A stretch of 64,000 nt of DNA from Cladorhizidae sp. MBARI D1340-BT2. Its lineage: Eukaryota > Porifera > Demospongiae > Poecilosclerida > Cladorhizidae. This document shows, one piece after another, positions 28,066-42,527 of the stretch. Position 1 is the first letter of the stretch; every line of letters begins with the position of its first letter. Both the position numbers and the translations under genes were made by a program. The notes under the pieces were generated by a model. That model ran no database searches. It had not been told where the DNA came from and saw only the letters and a program-made list of their open reading frames with translations. The stretch spans positions 50,656,276 to 50,720,275 of the forward strand of contig JAQNBH010000004.1 of NCBI GenBank assembly GCA_028752905.1, in the 5' to 3' direction.

Positions 28066-30370
28066 TGCCATGAACTAACTCAGAGGCAACCACATGTCTC
28101 CTGTACAGACCTACTCTCTCACTGGTGCCATGATCTAACTTAGAGGCAACCACATGTCTCCCATACAGACCTACTCTCTCACTGGTGCCATGAGCTAACT
28201 CAGAGGCAACCACATGTCTCCCGTACAGACCTACTCTCTCACTGGTGCCATGAGCTAACTCAGAGGCAACCACATGTCTCCCGTACAGACCTACTCTCTC
28301 ACTGGTGTCATGAGCTAACTCAGAGGCAACCACATGTCTCCCGTACAGACCTACTCTCTCACTGGTGCCATGAGCTAACTCAGAGGCAACCACATGTCTC
28401 CCATACAGACCTACTCTCTCACTGGTGCCATGAGCTAACTCAGAGGCAACCACATGTCTCCCGTACAGACCTACTCTCTCACTGGTGCCATGCGCTAACT
28501 AAGAGGCAACCACATGTCTCCCGTACAGACCTACTCTCTCACTGGTGCCATGAGCTAACTCAGAGGCAACCACATGTCTCCCATACAGACCTACTCTCTC
28601 ACTGGTGCCATGAGCTAACTCAGAGGCAACCACATGTCTCCCGTACAGACCTACTCTCTCACTGGTGCCATGAGCTAACTCAGAGGCAACCACATGTCTC
28701 CCGTACAGACCTACTCTCTCACTGGTGCCATGCGCTAACTCAGAGGCAACCACATGTCTCCCATACAGACCTACTCTCTCACTGGTGCCATGAGCTAACT
28801 CAGAGGCAACCACATGTCTCCCGTACAGACCTACTCTCTCACTGGTGCCATGAGCTAACTCAGAGGCAACTACATGTCTCCCGTACAGACCTACTCTCTC
28901 ACTGGTGCCATGAGCTAACTCAGAGGCAACCACATGTCTCCCGTACAGACCTACTCTCTCACTGGTGCCATGAGCTAACTCAGAGGCAAGGCAACCACAT
29001 GTCTCCCGTACAGACCTACTCTCTCACTGGTGCCATGAGCTAACTCAGCGGCAACCACATGTCTCCCGTACAGACCTACTCTCTCACTGGTGCCATGAGC
29101 TAACTCAGAGGGAACCACATGTCTCCCGTACAGACCTACTCTCTCACTGGTGCCATGAGCTAACTCAGAGGCAAGGCAACCACATGTCTCCCGTACAGAT
29201 CTACTCTCTCACTGGTGCCATGAGCTAACTCAGAGGCAACCACATGTCTCCCGTACAGACCTACTCTCTCACTGGTGCCATGAGCTAACTCAGAGGGAAC
29301 CACATGTCTCCCGTACAGACCTACTCTCTCACTGGTGCCATGAGCTAACTCAGAGGCAACCACATGTCTCCCGTACAGACCTACTCTTACTCTCTCACTG
29401 GTGCCATGAGCTAACTCAGAGGCAACCACATGTCTCCCGTACAGACCTACTCTCTCTCTGGTGCCATGAGCTAACTCAGAGGCAACCACATGTCTCCCGT
29501 ACAGACCTACTCTCTCACTGGTGCCATGAGCTAAGTCAGAGGCAACCACATGTCTCCCGTATAGACCTACTCTCTCACTGGTGCCATGAGCTAACTCAGC
29601 GGCAACCACATGTCTCCCGTACAGACCTACTCTCTCACTGGTGCCATGAGCTAACTCAGAGGCAACCACATGTCTCCCATACAGACCTACTCTCTCACTG
29701 GTGCCATGAGCTAACTCAGAGGCAACCACATGTCTCCCGTACAGACCTACTCTCTCACTGGTGCCATGCGCTAACTAAGAGGCAACCACATGTCTCCCGT
29801 ACAGACCTACTCTCTCACTGGTGCCATGAGCTAACTCAGAGGCAAACACATGTCTCCCGTACAGACCTACTCTCTCACTGGTGCCATGAGCTAACTCAGA
29901 GGCAACCACATGTCTCCCGTACAGACCTACTCTTACTCTCTCACTGGTGCCATGAGCTAACTCAGAGGCAACCACATGTCTCCCGTACAGACCTACTCTC
30001 TCACTGGTGCCATGAGCTAACTCAGAGGCAACCACATGTCTCCCGTATAGACCTAGTCTCTCACTGGTGCCATGAGCTAACTAAGAGGCAACCACATGTC
30101 TCCCGTACAGACCTACTCTCTCACTAGTGCCATGAGCTAACTCAGAGGCAACCACATGTCTCCCATACAGACCTACTCTCTCACTGGGCCATGAGCTAAC
30201 TCAGAGGCAACCACATGTCTCCCGTACAGACTTACTCTCTCACTGGGCCATGAGCTAACTCAGAGGCAACCACATGTCTACCATACAGATCTACTCTCTC
30301 ACTGGTGCCATGAGCTAACTCAGAGGCAACCACATGTCTCCCATACAGATCTACTGTCCCACTAGTGACC
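28066..30370 (-). repeat. 60-bp satellite, copy 1
   Basis: About 38 units of 60 bp. Read on the minus strand each encodes VGLYGRHVVASELAHGTSER. The frame is broken in this copy by GAGGCAAGGCAACC insertions, 2-base losses (ACTGGGCC) and TAG codons, so open stretches are 86-189 residues. Confidence 0.95.
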
Positions 30371-31752
30371 TGAAAATAAGGCAACATAAATAAATAATTT
30401 ATAAGCTGATGTCCAAGTAGCAGATGACATAACTGAGTGTGTGTTAATGGTCTGTATTTGTGCAGCAGGACATTGTCTTGTCTTGAGTGAGTGAGGCACC
30501 TTAACAAGGTACAGGGGTCAGGGTTTGAGCTGGAGATAACAAATAAAAATTAGAGATGGGAGAGGGAGGGGGTATCCTTTTTGCCACCCCCCCCCCCCCC
30601 AATATAAATGTCTGGGGGATAAACAGGAGCGAGTTGGCTGATAGCTACAACTCTGCGAGGCACAGTTGACGTGATATCAGAAACTGAGCCCCTCTAGGTC
30701 TTCCCCTCCCCCTCTCTCACGCACACTCAGCATATTCACAAGATAACAATGCTTCATTAAATAATACATCTGTAGACCACACACATCTGTTGACCCTTTA
30801 CCAACTGAAACATCATCCAGTTCATGCCTTTCATGGTGAGGGAAAACCCCCATTTCCACCTAAGGATTACTGTACTTACTGTGAGCTACACCCTCACAAA
30901 GTTGGTAAAGGGTTCACTCACGAGAAATAGAATACCTGCATTTCATGAGGAACACATATCCACATGTGAACACACCCTCTCAGCATGGCTCTAGAGAGAT
31001 CTCCTAGTATTGTTAATTGTGCTGGACCGTTAGCTAGCTAGTGATTTCTATTCCCATGCCCTATCTCCCTACTTGAATAAGGCTAAAAGGACAACTTGCG
31101 TCCAGCACCTGCAACTATGCCATGAATCACTCCACCTCATAGCAATAGTAGAGCACAGACTGAAGACATCTTCCTGAGAACATGACCAGCTAATATGCCC
31201 AGACTTCTGCACCTCCCACACAAAATACACCTGCTGATTATGAGTCTCTGGCAAGCACTGCAGTTGCTCGCCAGAGACACCATCCCAAATTACCTATATA
31301 CAATGGGTGTGGTCTCTTCAAACCACACCCTTACTCCGGGGGAAATTGATATCGCTCATTTTTTTCCATAGAACAAACTAAAAAGAGGTGTGGTTATCAG
31401 ACACAGCTGATATGCCTAGACTTCAGCACCTCCCACAACAAAGCATATTAGACACACATGCGTAATTAGCAAGTGCATTACAAAACCACGACTCTTTCCC
31501 CACAATAATTATTACAGACATATTGCCTCAAGGAAACTATCCTCCATACAGTAATGATAGCAACATTAATTGCAAAGGCAGTATAATAGTGTGATCATTA
31601 TAAAGAGTTTATAAGTGGGTGTGGTCTACTAACACTTTTCTGTCTTGTTTCTATTCCATAGTCAAGCAGCCGCTTACAAGAAGTTACTCAGTGTAACTCC
31701 AGAACTACCCAATCATAGATGCCACACTTTACCATATTTATTACTAAAGGAG
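30371..31752. other. Spacer between 60-bp and 46-bp arrays, copy 1
   Basis: Matches 37853-38987 and 52052-53383 in inverted form. It holds a 15-base C run (~30586-30600). GACCCTTTACC (30792-30802) and GGTAAAGGGTTC (30904-30915) form an inward-facing pair about 110 bp apart. No gene is visible. Confidence 0.6.
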
Positions 31753-34391
31753 ACACATGTCCCTATGCATAATTATGCACACACACACACACACACACAT
31801 AGATACATGCATCACATGTCCCTATGTATTTAATATACACACACATAGATACATGCATCATATGTCCCTATGTATTTAATACACACACACATAGATACAT
31901 GCATCATATGTCCCTATGTATTTAATACACACACACATAGATACATGCATCATATGTCCCTATGTATTTAATATACACACACATAGATACATGCATCACA
32001 TGTCCCTATGTATTTAATATACACACACATAGATACATGCATCATATGTCCCTATGTATTTAATATACACACACATAGATACATGCATCATATGTCCCTA
32101 TGTATTTAATACACACACACATAGATACATGCATCATATGTCCCTATGTATTTAATACACACACACATAGATACATGCATCATGTCCCTATGTATTTAAT
32201 ATACACACACATAGATACATGCATCATATGTCCCTATGTATTTAATATACACACACATAGATACATGCATCATATGTCCCTATGTATTTAATATACACAC
32301 ACATAGATACATGCATCATATGTCCCTATGTATTTAATATACACACACATAGATACATGCATCATATGTCCCTATGTATTTAATATACACACACATAGAT
32401 ACATGCATCACATGTCCCTATGTATTTAATATACACACACATAGATACATGCATCATCATATGTCCCTATGTATTTAATATACACACACATAGATACATG
32501 CATCATATGTCCCTATGTATTTAATATACACACACATAGATACATGCATCACATGTCCCTATGTATTTAATATACACACACATAGATACATGCATCATAT
32601 GTCCCTATGTATTTAATATACACACACATAGATACATGCATCATATGTCCCTATGTATTTAATATACACACACATAGATACATGCATCATATGTCCCTAT
32701 GTATTTAATATACACACACATAGATACATGCATCATATGTCCCTATGTATTTAATATACACACACATAGATACATGCATCATATGTCCCTATGTATTTAA
32801 TATACACACACATAGATACATGCATCATATGTCCCTATGTATTTAATATACACACACATAGATACATGCATCATATGTCCCTATGTATTTAATATACACA
32901 CACATAGATACATGCATCATATGTCCCTATGTATTTAATATACACACACATAGATACATGCATCATATGTCCCTATGTATTTAATATACACACACATAGA
33001 TACATGCATCACATGTCCCTATGTATTTAATACACACACACATAGATACATGCATCACATGTCCCTATGTATTTAATATACACACACATAGATACACGCA
33101 TCATATGTCCCTATGTATTTAATACACACACACATAGATACTTGCATCATATGTCCCTATGTATTTAATATACACACACATAGATACACGCATCATATGT
33201 CCCTATGTATTTAATATACACACACATAGATACATGCATCACATGTCCCTATGTATTTAATATACACACACATAGATACATGCATCACATGTCCCTATGT
33301 ATTTAAAACACACACACATAGATACATGCATCACATGTCCCTATGTATTTAATACACACACACATAGATACTTGCATCATATGTCCCTATGTATTTAATA
33401 TACACACACATAGATACACGCATCATATGTCCCTATGTATTTAATATACACACACATAGATACATGCATCACATGTCCCTATGTATTTAATATACACACA
33501 CATAGATACATGCATCACATGTCCCTATGTATTTAAAACACACACACATAGATACATGCATCACATGTCCCTATGTATTTAATACACACACACATAGATA
33601 CATGCATCATATGTCCCTATGTATTTAATATACACACACATAGATACATGCATCATATGTCCCTATGTATTTAATATACACACACATAGATACATGCATC
33701 ATATGTCCCTATGTATTTAATATACACACACATAGATACATGCATCATATGTCCCTATGTATTTAATATACACACACATAGATACATGCATCATATGTCC
33801 CTATGTATTTAATATACACACACATAGATACATGCATCATATGTCCCTATGTATTTAATATACACACACATAGATACATGCATCATATGTCCCTATGTAT
33901 TTAATATACACACACATAGATACATGCATCATATGTCCCTATGTATTTAATATACACACACATAGATACATGCATCATATGTCCCTATGTATTTAATATA
34001 CACACACATAGATACATGCATCATATGTCCCTATGTATTTAATATACACACACATAGATACATGCATCATATGTCCCTATGTATTTAATATACACACACA
34101 TAGATACATGCATCATATGTCCCTATGTATTTAATATACACACACATAGATACATGCATCATATGTCCCTATGTATTTAATATACACACACATAGATACA
34201 TGCATCATATGTCCCTATGTATTTAATATACACACACATAGATACATGCATCATATGTCCCTATGTATTTAATATACACACACATAGATACATGCATCAT
34301 ATGTCCCTATGTATTTAATACACACACACACAGATACACGCATCATATGTCCCTATGTATTTAATACACACACACATAGATACAAGCATCA
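31753..34391. repeat. 46-bp satellite, copy 1
   Basis: About 57 units of 46 bp containing ATAGATACATGCATCATATG and TCCCTATGTATTTAATA plus a CA run. Variants (GATACTTGCATC, TTTAAAACAC) recur as blocks near 33120-33600, which is a local duplication of about 230 bp. It starts from a CA microsatellite (31775-31799). Confidence 0.95.
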
Positions 34392-34715
<324 letters not shown>

Positions 34716-35310
34716 TACATATCTTGGAGGTGTGGTCACTATATTGGGGTGACTGTTGTGTTAAAGTTGCAGACAAGCAACAAAGTTGATGCCTCAGCTG
34801 ACACTGGCATTATAAAATGCTGGTATTATTACATTACTGAGCTGAGGTGCAGCAGGTGTGGCTGGGGGAGGAAGAGGAAAGGTGCGGGGAAGAACACTTT
34901 TTGGCTTCCCTTTTCTTTAGGTTGGCCAACGAAGACTGGAGCTAAAAATGGCCGAACACAAAGTTAGTGACTGCCAGTGAGTTTTACTCGTATTGGACAT
35001 TTTCTATTGGACCATGAAAATGTATTATTTATTTATTTATCATTTTTGTAGCCTGCATTTTGAAATACTGGCAGAGTGCACTGTGTGCTCCAATAATGAT
35101 CTACTTGAATAGAAGAACACACAATTATAAGAGCAACAACTTCTCAAATTTCAGTTGTTGTACTTCCTTCCCTAAACTTTTGCTCCACAAAGACAACACA
35201 GTGGGAGGAGCAGAATTCAGAGACACCTATGATCCTTGGAAGAAATCTTATAATGGAAAATATAACAAAACATGGGCACAAAGCTGCAATGACCTTTAAA
35301 CCTTCGTGCT
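34716..35310. other. Segment shared with the copy 2/3 junction (inverted)
   Basis: It is the reverse complement of 50460-51020. Two open plus-strand frames (72 and 79 codons) are not conserved as proteins in the other copy. The C-rich stretch of the partner (50515-50530) is absent here. Confidence 0.55.
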
Positions 35311-35925
35311 TATAATCAACTTGAAATTGTAAGTAGGTTATTATAATGATATTATGTCCACTGAGAGTTCATTGAGAACCTATGACTATTGCAACCAAGC
35401 TACCTGGCTATACTAAGTCAACCATATATGCTAAGTCAATATATACTAAGTCAACCATATATATCTTATTACAATGACCTTCTAATGACCTTCTCACCAG
35501 AGGTTAAATTTCAAGTTGATTTATTGTAATATCGTGATGTCAACTGAGAGTTGGTTCATGGATCATATCTTACCTGGAACTTCTGGATGCACACTCCCTT
35601 AGCTTGCAATTGCTTTAGGTCTTCCAGCGGTGCGGTAAGGTACATCTATTCCAGTGCTACACTTGAATGCACGACCCTTTTCCATTTGCTCTGAGGAAAA
35701 GGAAAAGGATCGACAATGCGCTTGGACTTGTACACGTTCGCGCGGTCAGTAATTTTGTAGTTCCTCCAGCGTATTAGTCTCTATGCAATAGGCAAGCTAG
35801 ATAGCTATATTTACAAGCGACTTGCTATCTGCTTGCTGGGGTTCAGCAACTACGAGACTCCCTTTTCATAGATTATGCTGCGACGATTTTAGGGCGACTA
35901 ATTATCTGTGACAAGACCCACCGCG
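35311..35925 (-). repeat. Truncated unit start at the palindrome, left side
   Basis: Matches 13190-13760 in direct orientation and 49560-50150 inverted. With 36300-36845 it forms the inner arms of the large palindrome. Confidence 0.8.
35574..35645 (-). other. Exon-like segment at the palindrome centre
   Basis: It is the same segment as 13407-13477, with ATG at 35645. Here the donor reads CAG|GTAAGA instead of CAG|GTGAGA, so the change keeps a good consensus donor. Confidence 0.35.
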
Positions 35926-36299
35926 CCTAATTATAGTTAGGCCACTCCAATAAGATTCATTGGTTCTCATCACTTCAGGAGACATAAACAGGATGCGGGC
36001 GGGCGGGCGGGCTATTACATTATTAAAACCACACACCACAAATATTTTATTTAATTTTTTTTAATTATAATTTTTTTATTATAGTCAGAAGGCTTTCATT
36101 AGGCTGTAATTACATAATGATATTCATCATATGTGGTCGTTGCTTAGCAACCTAAAGCTGACCACACTGTTTGTCGACACCAATGCTATCCCATCAACCA
36201 TGGTTGCTAGGGACTTTAGTGCATTCCCGATTTAATATTGATTTTTATTTGCACCCGAGTCCAATTTAAAAAAAACGCTGCTTAAACCCAACGGTGAAG
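35926..36299. other. Unique spacer at the centre of the large palindrome
   Basis: About 370 bp not repeated elsewhere in the window. It has a GGGCGGGCGGGCGGGC run near 35997-36012 and AT-rich stretches. I see no gene. Confidence 0.7.
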
Positions 36300-36845
36300 G
36301 GGTTAATAAATGAAGCTCATGCAAGACTTCCTTTGCTGCATTCATAGTGATGATAATGTCAAGAGACAGGGAGGTTTAAAAATCTGAAATGAGCGAGGAG
36401 AATTTCGGCGCGCGGTAATAGGAAATCGTGATCGCGCGAAAATGGAAAGTTTTCAGGTCAAAGTGCACATGTACTCACACATTGTCGATCCTTTTCCTTT
36501 CCCCCAGGGTAAATGGAAAAGGGTCGTGCACTCAAGTGTAGCAGTGAGTTTTACGACTGAGAGGAAGTTTGCAACAAGGTCTTTGGAATTGCTTGTGTTA
36601 GAGAAAGAAGCAGAGGAACAGCAGAATTAGGTCTACGTTACCGCAGTGCTGGAAGACCAAAAGCAATTGGAAGCTAAGGGAGTATGCGTCCATAAGTTCA
36701 GGTGAGACAAAATATGACCAACTAATAAATCAACTTGAAATTTTATCTCTGGTGAGAAGGTCATTGTAATAAGATTTATATGGTTGACTTAAAGTATAGC
36801 CAGGTAGCTTGGTTGCAATATTCATAGGTTCTCAATGAACTCTCA
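36300..36845 (+). repeat. Truncated unit end at the palindrome, right side
   Basis: Resembles 49310-50095 with larger divergence than between copies 2 and 3. The exon-like segment near 36631 has lost its ATG (GTC) but keeps the CAG|GTGAG donor. Confidence 0.75.
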
Positions 36846-36886
36846 GTTGAAGAAAAAAAAATATATTATTATTACAATAATATTTA

Positions 36887-36938
<52 letters not shown>

Positions 36939-37060
36939 GTATTATTAGTATTATTATTATTATTGGTGTTGTTGTTATTGTTATTATTATTGTTATTATT
37001 TTATTATTATTATTATTTTAATATTATTATTATTATTATTTTAGTTATCAGTAATTTCCC
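36846..37060. repeat. ATT microsatellite
   Basis: A run of ATT with AGT and GTT interruptions that joins the truncated unit end to the 46-bp array. Confidence 0.93.
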
Positions 37061-37120
37061 TCAGAAGCTTAGGTTTAATAGTTGATAAAACAGACCTTCA
37101 GCAACACTATATAACTGATT

Positions 37121-37852
37121 ATTAAATACATAGGGACATATGATGCATGTATCTATGTGTGTGTATATTAAATACATAGGGACATATGATGATGCATGTA
37201 TCTATGTGTGTGTATATTAAATACATAGGGACATGTGATGCATGTATCTATGTGTGTGTGTATTAAATACATAGGGACATATGATGCATGTATCTATGTG
37301 TGTGTATATTAAATACATAGGGACATATGATGCATGTATCTATGTGTGTGTATATTAAATACATAGGGACATATGATGCATGTATCTATGTGTGTGTATA
37401 TTAAATACATAGGGACATATGATGCATGTATCTATGTGTGTGTATATTAAATACATAGGGACATATGATGCATGTATCTATGTGTGTGTATATTAAATAC
37501 ATAGGGACATATGATGCATGTATCTATGTGTGTGTATATTAAATACATAGGGACATATGATGCATGTATCTATGTGTGTGTACATATTAAATACATAGGG
37601 ACATATGATGATGCATGTATCTATGTGTGTGTGTATTAAATACATAGGGACATATGATGCATGTATCTATGTGTGTGTATATTAAATACATAGGGACATA
37701 TGATGCATGTATCTATGTATGTGTATATTAAATACATAGGGACATATGATGCATGTATCTATGTGTGTGTATATTAAATACATAGGGACATATGATGCAT
37801 GTATCTATGTGTGTGTGTGTGTATGTGTGTGAGCATAATTATGCATAGGGAC
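37121..37852. repeat. 46-bp satellite, copy 2
   Basis: About 16 units, inverted relative to copy 1. The same TATGTGTGTGTGTATG end and GCATAATTATGCATAGGGACATGT exit sequence occur in copy 3, so the array boundary is conserved. Confidence 0.95.
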
Positions 37853-38742
37853 ATGTAGTAATAAATATGGTAAAGTGTGACATCTATGATTGGGTATATT
37901 GTTCTGGAGTTACACTGAGTAATTTCTTGTAAGCAGCTGCTAATAGAAACAAGACAAAAAAAGTGTTAGTAGACCATACCCACTTATAAATGAGCACCAT
38001 TATTATACTGCCTTTGCAATTAATGTTGCTGGAGGATAGTTTCCTTGGGGAAATATATGTCTGTAATAATTATTGTGGGGAAAGATTTGTGGTTTTATAA
38101 TGCACTTGCAAATTACGCATGTGTGTCTGATAACCGCACCGCTTTTTAGTTTGTTCTATGAATTTTTTTATCAACACCAAATTTTTCTGAAGTAAGGGTG
38201 TGGTTTGAAGAGGCCACACCCATTGTATAAAGGTAATTTGGGAGAGTGTCTCTGGCGAGCAACTGCAGTGCTCCACAGAGACTCAAAATTAGCAGGTGTG
38301 TTTTGTTGTGGGAGGTGCTGAAGTCTGCTGGTCATGTTCTCAGGAAGATGTCTTCAGTCTGTGCTCTACTATTGCTATGAGGTGGAGTGATTCATGGCAT
38401 AGTTGCAGGTGCTGGACGCAAGTTGTCCTTTTAGCCTTATTCAAGTAGGGAGACAGGGCATGGGAATAGAAATCACTAGCTAGCTAACGGTCCAGCACAA
38501 TTCACAATACTAGGAGTGCTCTCTCTAGAGCCATGCTGAGAGGGTGTGTTCACATGTGGATATGTGTTCCATATATCTTGTGAGTGGACCCTTTACCAAC
38601 TCAGTGAGGGTGGGGCTCACAGTACTACATTAGGTGGAAATGGGGTTTCCCTGACCATGAAAGGCCATGAACTGGATAGTGTCTCAGTAGGTAAAGGGTC
38701 ATACAGATATTTGTGGTCTACACTTGTTATCATTGTTATCTT

Positions 38743-38786
<44 letters not shown>

Positions 38787-38987
38787 CACTGGCACACCTC
38801 CCATCGCTAATTTTTAAATATTTATTTGTTATCTCCAGCTAAAACCCTGACCCCTGTACCATGTTAGGGGAAATGATGGCCACACGAAAACAGACCATTA
38901 ACATAGTCATCTGCAAGTGTCCTACTTGCAGATGACATAACTGAACATCAGGTAATAAATTATTTATTTATGTTGCCTTATTTTCAA
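37853..38987. other. Spacer between 46-bp and 60-bp arrays, copy 2
   Basis: Contains a motif pair GACCCTTTACC (38587-38597) and GGTAAAGGGTC (38690-38700) and a TG run (38744-38783). It ends in ATGTTGCCTTATTTTCAAG, a possible splice acceptor just before the 60-bp array. No gene is recognised. Confidence 0.55.
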
Positions 38988-40311
38988 GTCACTAGTGAGA
39001 GAGTAGGTCTGTACGGGAGACATGTGGTTGCCTCTGAGTTAGCTCATGGCACCAGTGAGAGAGTAGGTCTGTACGGGAGACATGTGGTTGCCTCTGAGTT
39101 AGCTCATGGCACCAGTGAGAGAGTAGGTCTGTACGGGAGACATGTGGTTGCCTCTGAGTTAGCTCATGACACCAGTGAGAGAGTAGGTCTGTACGGGAGA
39201 CATGTGGTTGCCTCTGAGTTAGCTCATGGCACCAGTGAGAGAGTAGGTCTGTACGGGAGATATGTGGTTGCCTCTGAGTTAGCTCATGGCACCAGTGAGA
39301 GAGTAGGTCTGTACGGGAGACATGTGGTTGCCTCTGAGTTAGCTCATGGCACCAGTGAGAGAGTAGGTCTGTACGGGAGATATGTGGTTGCCTCTGAGTT
39401 AGCTCATGGCACCAGTGAGAGAGTAGGTCTGTACGGGAGACATGTAGTTGCCTCTGAGTTAGCTCATGGCACCAGTGAGAGAGTAGGTCTGTACGGGAGA
39501 CATGTGGTTGCCTCTGAGTTAGCTCATGGCACCAGTGAGAGAGTAGGTCTGTACTGGACACATGTGGTTGCCTCTGAGTTAGCTCATGGCACCAGTGAGA
39601 GAGTAGGTTTGTACGGGAGACATGTGGTTGCCTCTGAGTTAGCTCATGGCACCAGTGAGAGAGTAGGTCTGTACGGGAGACATGTGGTTGCCTCTGAGTT
39701 AGCTCATGGCACCAGTGAGAGAGTAGGTCTTTACGGGAGACATGTGGTTGCCTCTGAATTAGCTCATGGCACCAGTGAGAGAGTAGGTTTGTACGGGAGA
39801 CATGTGGTTGCCTCTAAGTTAGCTCATGGCACCAGTGAGAGAGTAGGTTTGTACGGGAGACATGTGGTTGCCTCTGAGTTAGCTCATGGCACCAGTGAGA
39901 GAGTAGGTATGTACGGGAGACATGTGGTTGCCTCTGAGTTAGCTCATGGCACCAGTGAGAGAGTAGGTCTGTACGGGAGACATGTGGTTGCCTCTGAGTT
40001 AGATCATGGCACCAGTGAGAGAGTAGGTCTGTACGGGAGACATGTGGTTGCCTCTGAGTTAGCTCATGGCACCAGTAAGAGAGTAGGTCTGTACGGGAGA
40101 CATCTGGTTGCCGCTGAGTTAGCTCATGGCACCAGTGAGATAGTAGGTTTGTACGGGAGACATGTGGTTGCCTCTGAGTTAGCTCATGGCACCAGTGAGA
40201 GAGCAGGTCTGTACGGGAGACATGTGGTTGCCTCTGAGTTAGCTCATGGCACCAGTGAGAGAGTAGGTCTGTACGGGAGACATGTGGTTGCCTCTGAGTT
40301 AGCTCATGGCA
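38988..40311 (+). repeat. 60-bp satellite, copy 2, open frame throughout
   Basis: About 22 units. The plus-strand frame stays open for 459 codons from an ATG in the spacer (38970). The array stops at GCTCATGGCA and the 15-bp array begins at once. The opposite strand is also open for about half of the array. Confidence 0.95.
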
Positions 40312-41021
40312 CTTTTAGCCTGGACCACATTAGCCTGGACCACATTTAGTCCGGACCACATTAGCCTGGACCACTTTTAGCCCGGACCAATTAACTTGGA
40401 CCACATTAGCTTGGACCACATTAGCCTGGACCACTTTTAGCCCGGACCACATTAGCTTAGACCACATTAGCCTGAACCACATTAGCTTAGACCACATTAG
40501 CCTGGACCACATTAGCTTGGACCACTTTAGCCTGGCCCACATTAGCCTGGACCACATTAGCCTGGACCACATTAGCCTGGACCACATTAGCCTGGACCAC
40601 ATTAGCCTGGACCACTTTTAGTCTGGACCACATTAGCCTGGACCACTTTTAGCCCGGACCAATTAGCTTGGACCACATTAGCTTGGACCACATTAGCCTG
40701 GACCACATTAGCTTAGACCACATTAGCCTGGACCACATTAGCTTGGACCACATTAGCCTGGACCACATTAGCTTGGACCACTTTTAGACTGTACTACTTT
40801 TGGCCCGGACCACATTAGCCTGGACCACATTAGCCTGAACCACATTAGCTTGGACCACATTAGCTTGGACCACATTAGCTTGGACCACATTAGCTTGGAC
40901 CACATTAGCCTGGACCACATTAGCTTGGACCACATTAGCCTGGACCACATTAGCCTGGACCACATTAGCCTGGACCACATTAGCCTGGACCACTTTTAGA
41001 CTGGACCACTTTTAGCCTGGA
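40312..41021. repeat. 15-bp satellite, copy 2
   Basis: About 46 units of GGACCACATTAGCCT with CTTTTAG variants. It joins the 37-bp array in the sequence TTTTAGCCTGGACATGTG, exactly as in copy 3. Confidence 0.94.
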
Positions 41022-42527
41022 CATGTGCTGGTGTGTGTAGTGTATGTATAAGAACTGGCATGTGCTGGTGTGTGTAGTGTATGTATAAGAACTGGCATGT
41101 GCTGGTGTGTGTAGTGTATGTATAAGAACTGGCATGTGCTGGTGTGTGTAGTGTATGTATAAGAACTGGCATGTGCTGGTGTGTGTAGTGTATGTATAAG
41201 AACTGGCATGTGCTGGTGTGTGTAGTGTATGTATAAGAACTGGCATGTGGTGGTGTGTGTAGTGTATGTATAAGAACTGGCATGTGCTGGTGTGTGTAGT
41301 GTATGTATAAGAACTGGCATGTGCTGGTGTGTGTAGTGTATGTATAAGAACTGGCATGTGCTGGTGTGTGTAGTGTATGTATAAGAACTGGCATGTGCTG
41401 GTGTGTGTAGTGTATGTATAAGAACTGGCATGTGCTGGTGTGTGTAGTGTATGTATAAGAACTGGCATGTGCTGGTGTGTGTAGTGTATGTATAAGAACT
41501 GGCATGTGCTGGTGTGTGTAGTGTATGTATAAGAACTGGCATGTGCTGGTGTGTGTAGTGTACATATGTATAAGAACTGACATGTGCTGGTGTGTGTAGT
41601 GTATGTATAAGAACTGGCATGTGCTGGTGTGTATAGTGTATGTATAAGAACTGGCATGTGCTGGTGTGTGTAGTGTATGTATAAGAACTGGCATGTGCTG
41701 GTGTGTGTAGTGTATGTATAAGAACTGGCATGTGCTGGTGTGTGTAGTGTATGTATAAGAACTGGCATGTGCTGGTGTGTGTAGTGTATGTATAAGAACT
41801 GGCATGTGCTGGTGTGTATAGTGTATGTATAAGAACTGGCATGTGCTGGTGTGTGTAGTGTATGTATAAGAACTGACATGTGCTGGTGTGTGTAGTGTAT
41901 GTATAAGAACTGGCATGTGCTGGTGTGAGTAGTGTATGTATAAGAACTGGCATGTGCTGGTGTGTGTAGTATATGTATAAGAACTGGCATGTGCTGGTGT
42001 GTGTAGTGTATGTATAAGAACTGGCATGTGCTGGTGTGTGTAGTGTATGTATAAGAACTGGCATGTGCTGGTGTGTGTAGTGTATGTATAAGAACTGGCA
42101 TGTGCTGGTGTGTGTAGTGTATGTATAAGAACTGGCATGTGCTGGTGTGTGTAGTGTATGTATAAGAACTGGCATGTGCTGGTGTGTGTAGTGTATGTAT
42201 AAGAACTGGCATGTGCTGGTGTGTGTAGTGTATGTATAAGAACTGGCATGTGCTGGTGTGTGTAGTGTATGTATAAGAACTGGCATGTGCTGGTGTGTGT
42301 AGTGTATGTATAAGAACTGGCATGTGCTGGTGTGTGTAGTGTATGTATAAGAACTGGCATGTGCTGGTGTGTGTAGTGTATGTATAAGAACTGGCATGTG
42401 CTGGTGTGTGTAGTGTATGTATAAGAACTGGCATGTGCTGGTGTGTGTAGTGTATGTATAAGAACTGGCATGTGCTGGTGTGTGTAGTGTATGTATAAGA
42501 ACTGGCATGTGCTGGTGTGTGTAGTGT
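41022..42527. repeat. 37-bp satellite, copy 2
   Basis: About 41 units, inverted relative to copy 1. All three minus-strand frames stay open for 480-520 codons. One unit has an inserted ACATATG (41563-41570). Confidence 0.95.

Noticed and set aside
28066..30370. CRISPR array in the regular tandem repeats
   Set aside because: Repeats are directly adjacent with no unique spacers, no cas genes are present, and the DNA is eukaryotic.
31753..34391. Centromere identity of the 46-bp or other satellites
   Set aside because: The sequence alone cannot show centromere function; only abundance and chromatin data could.
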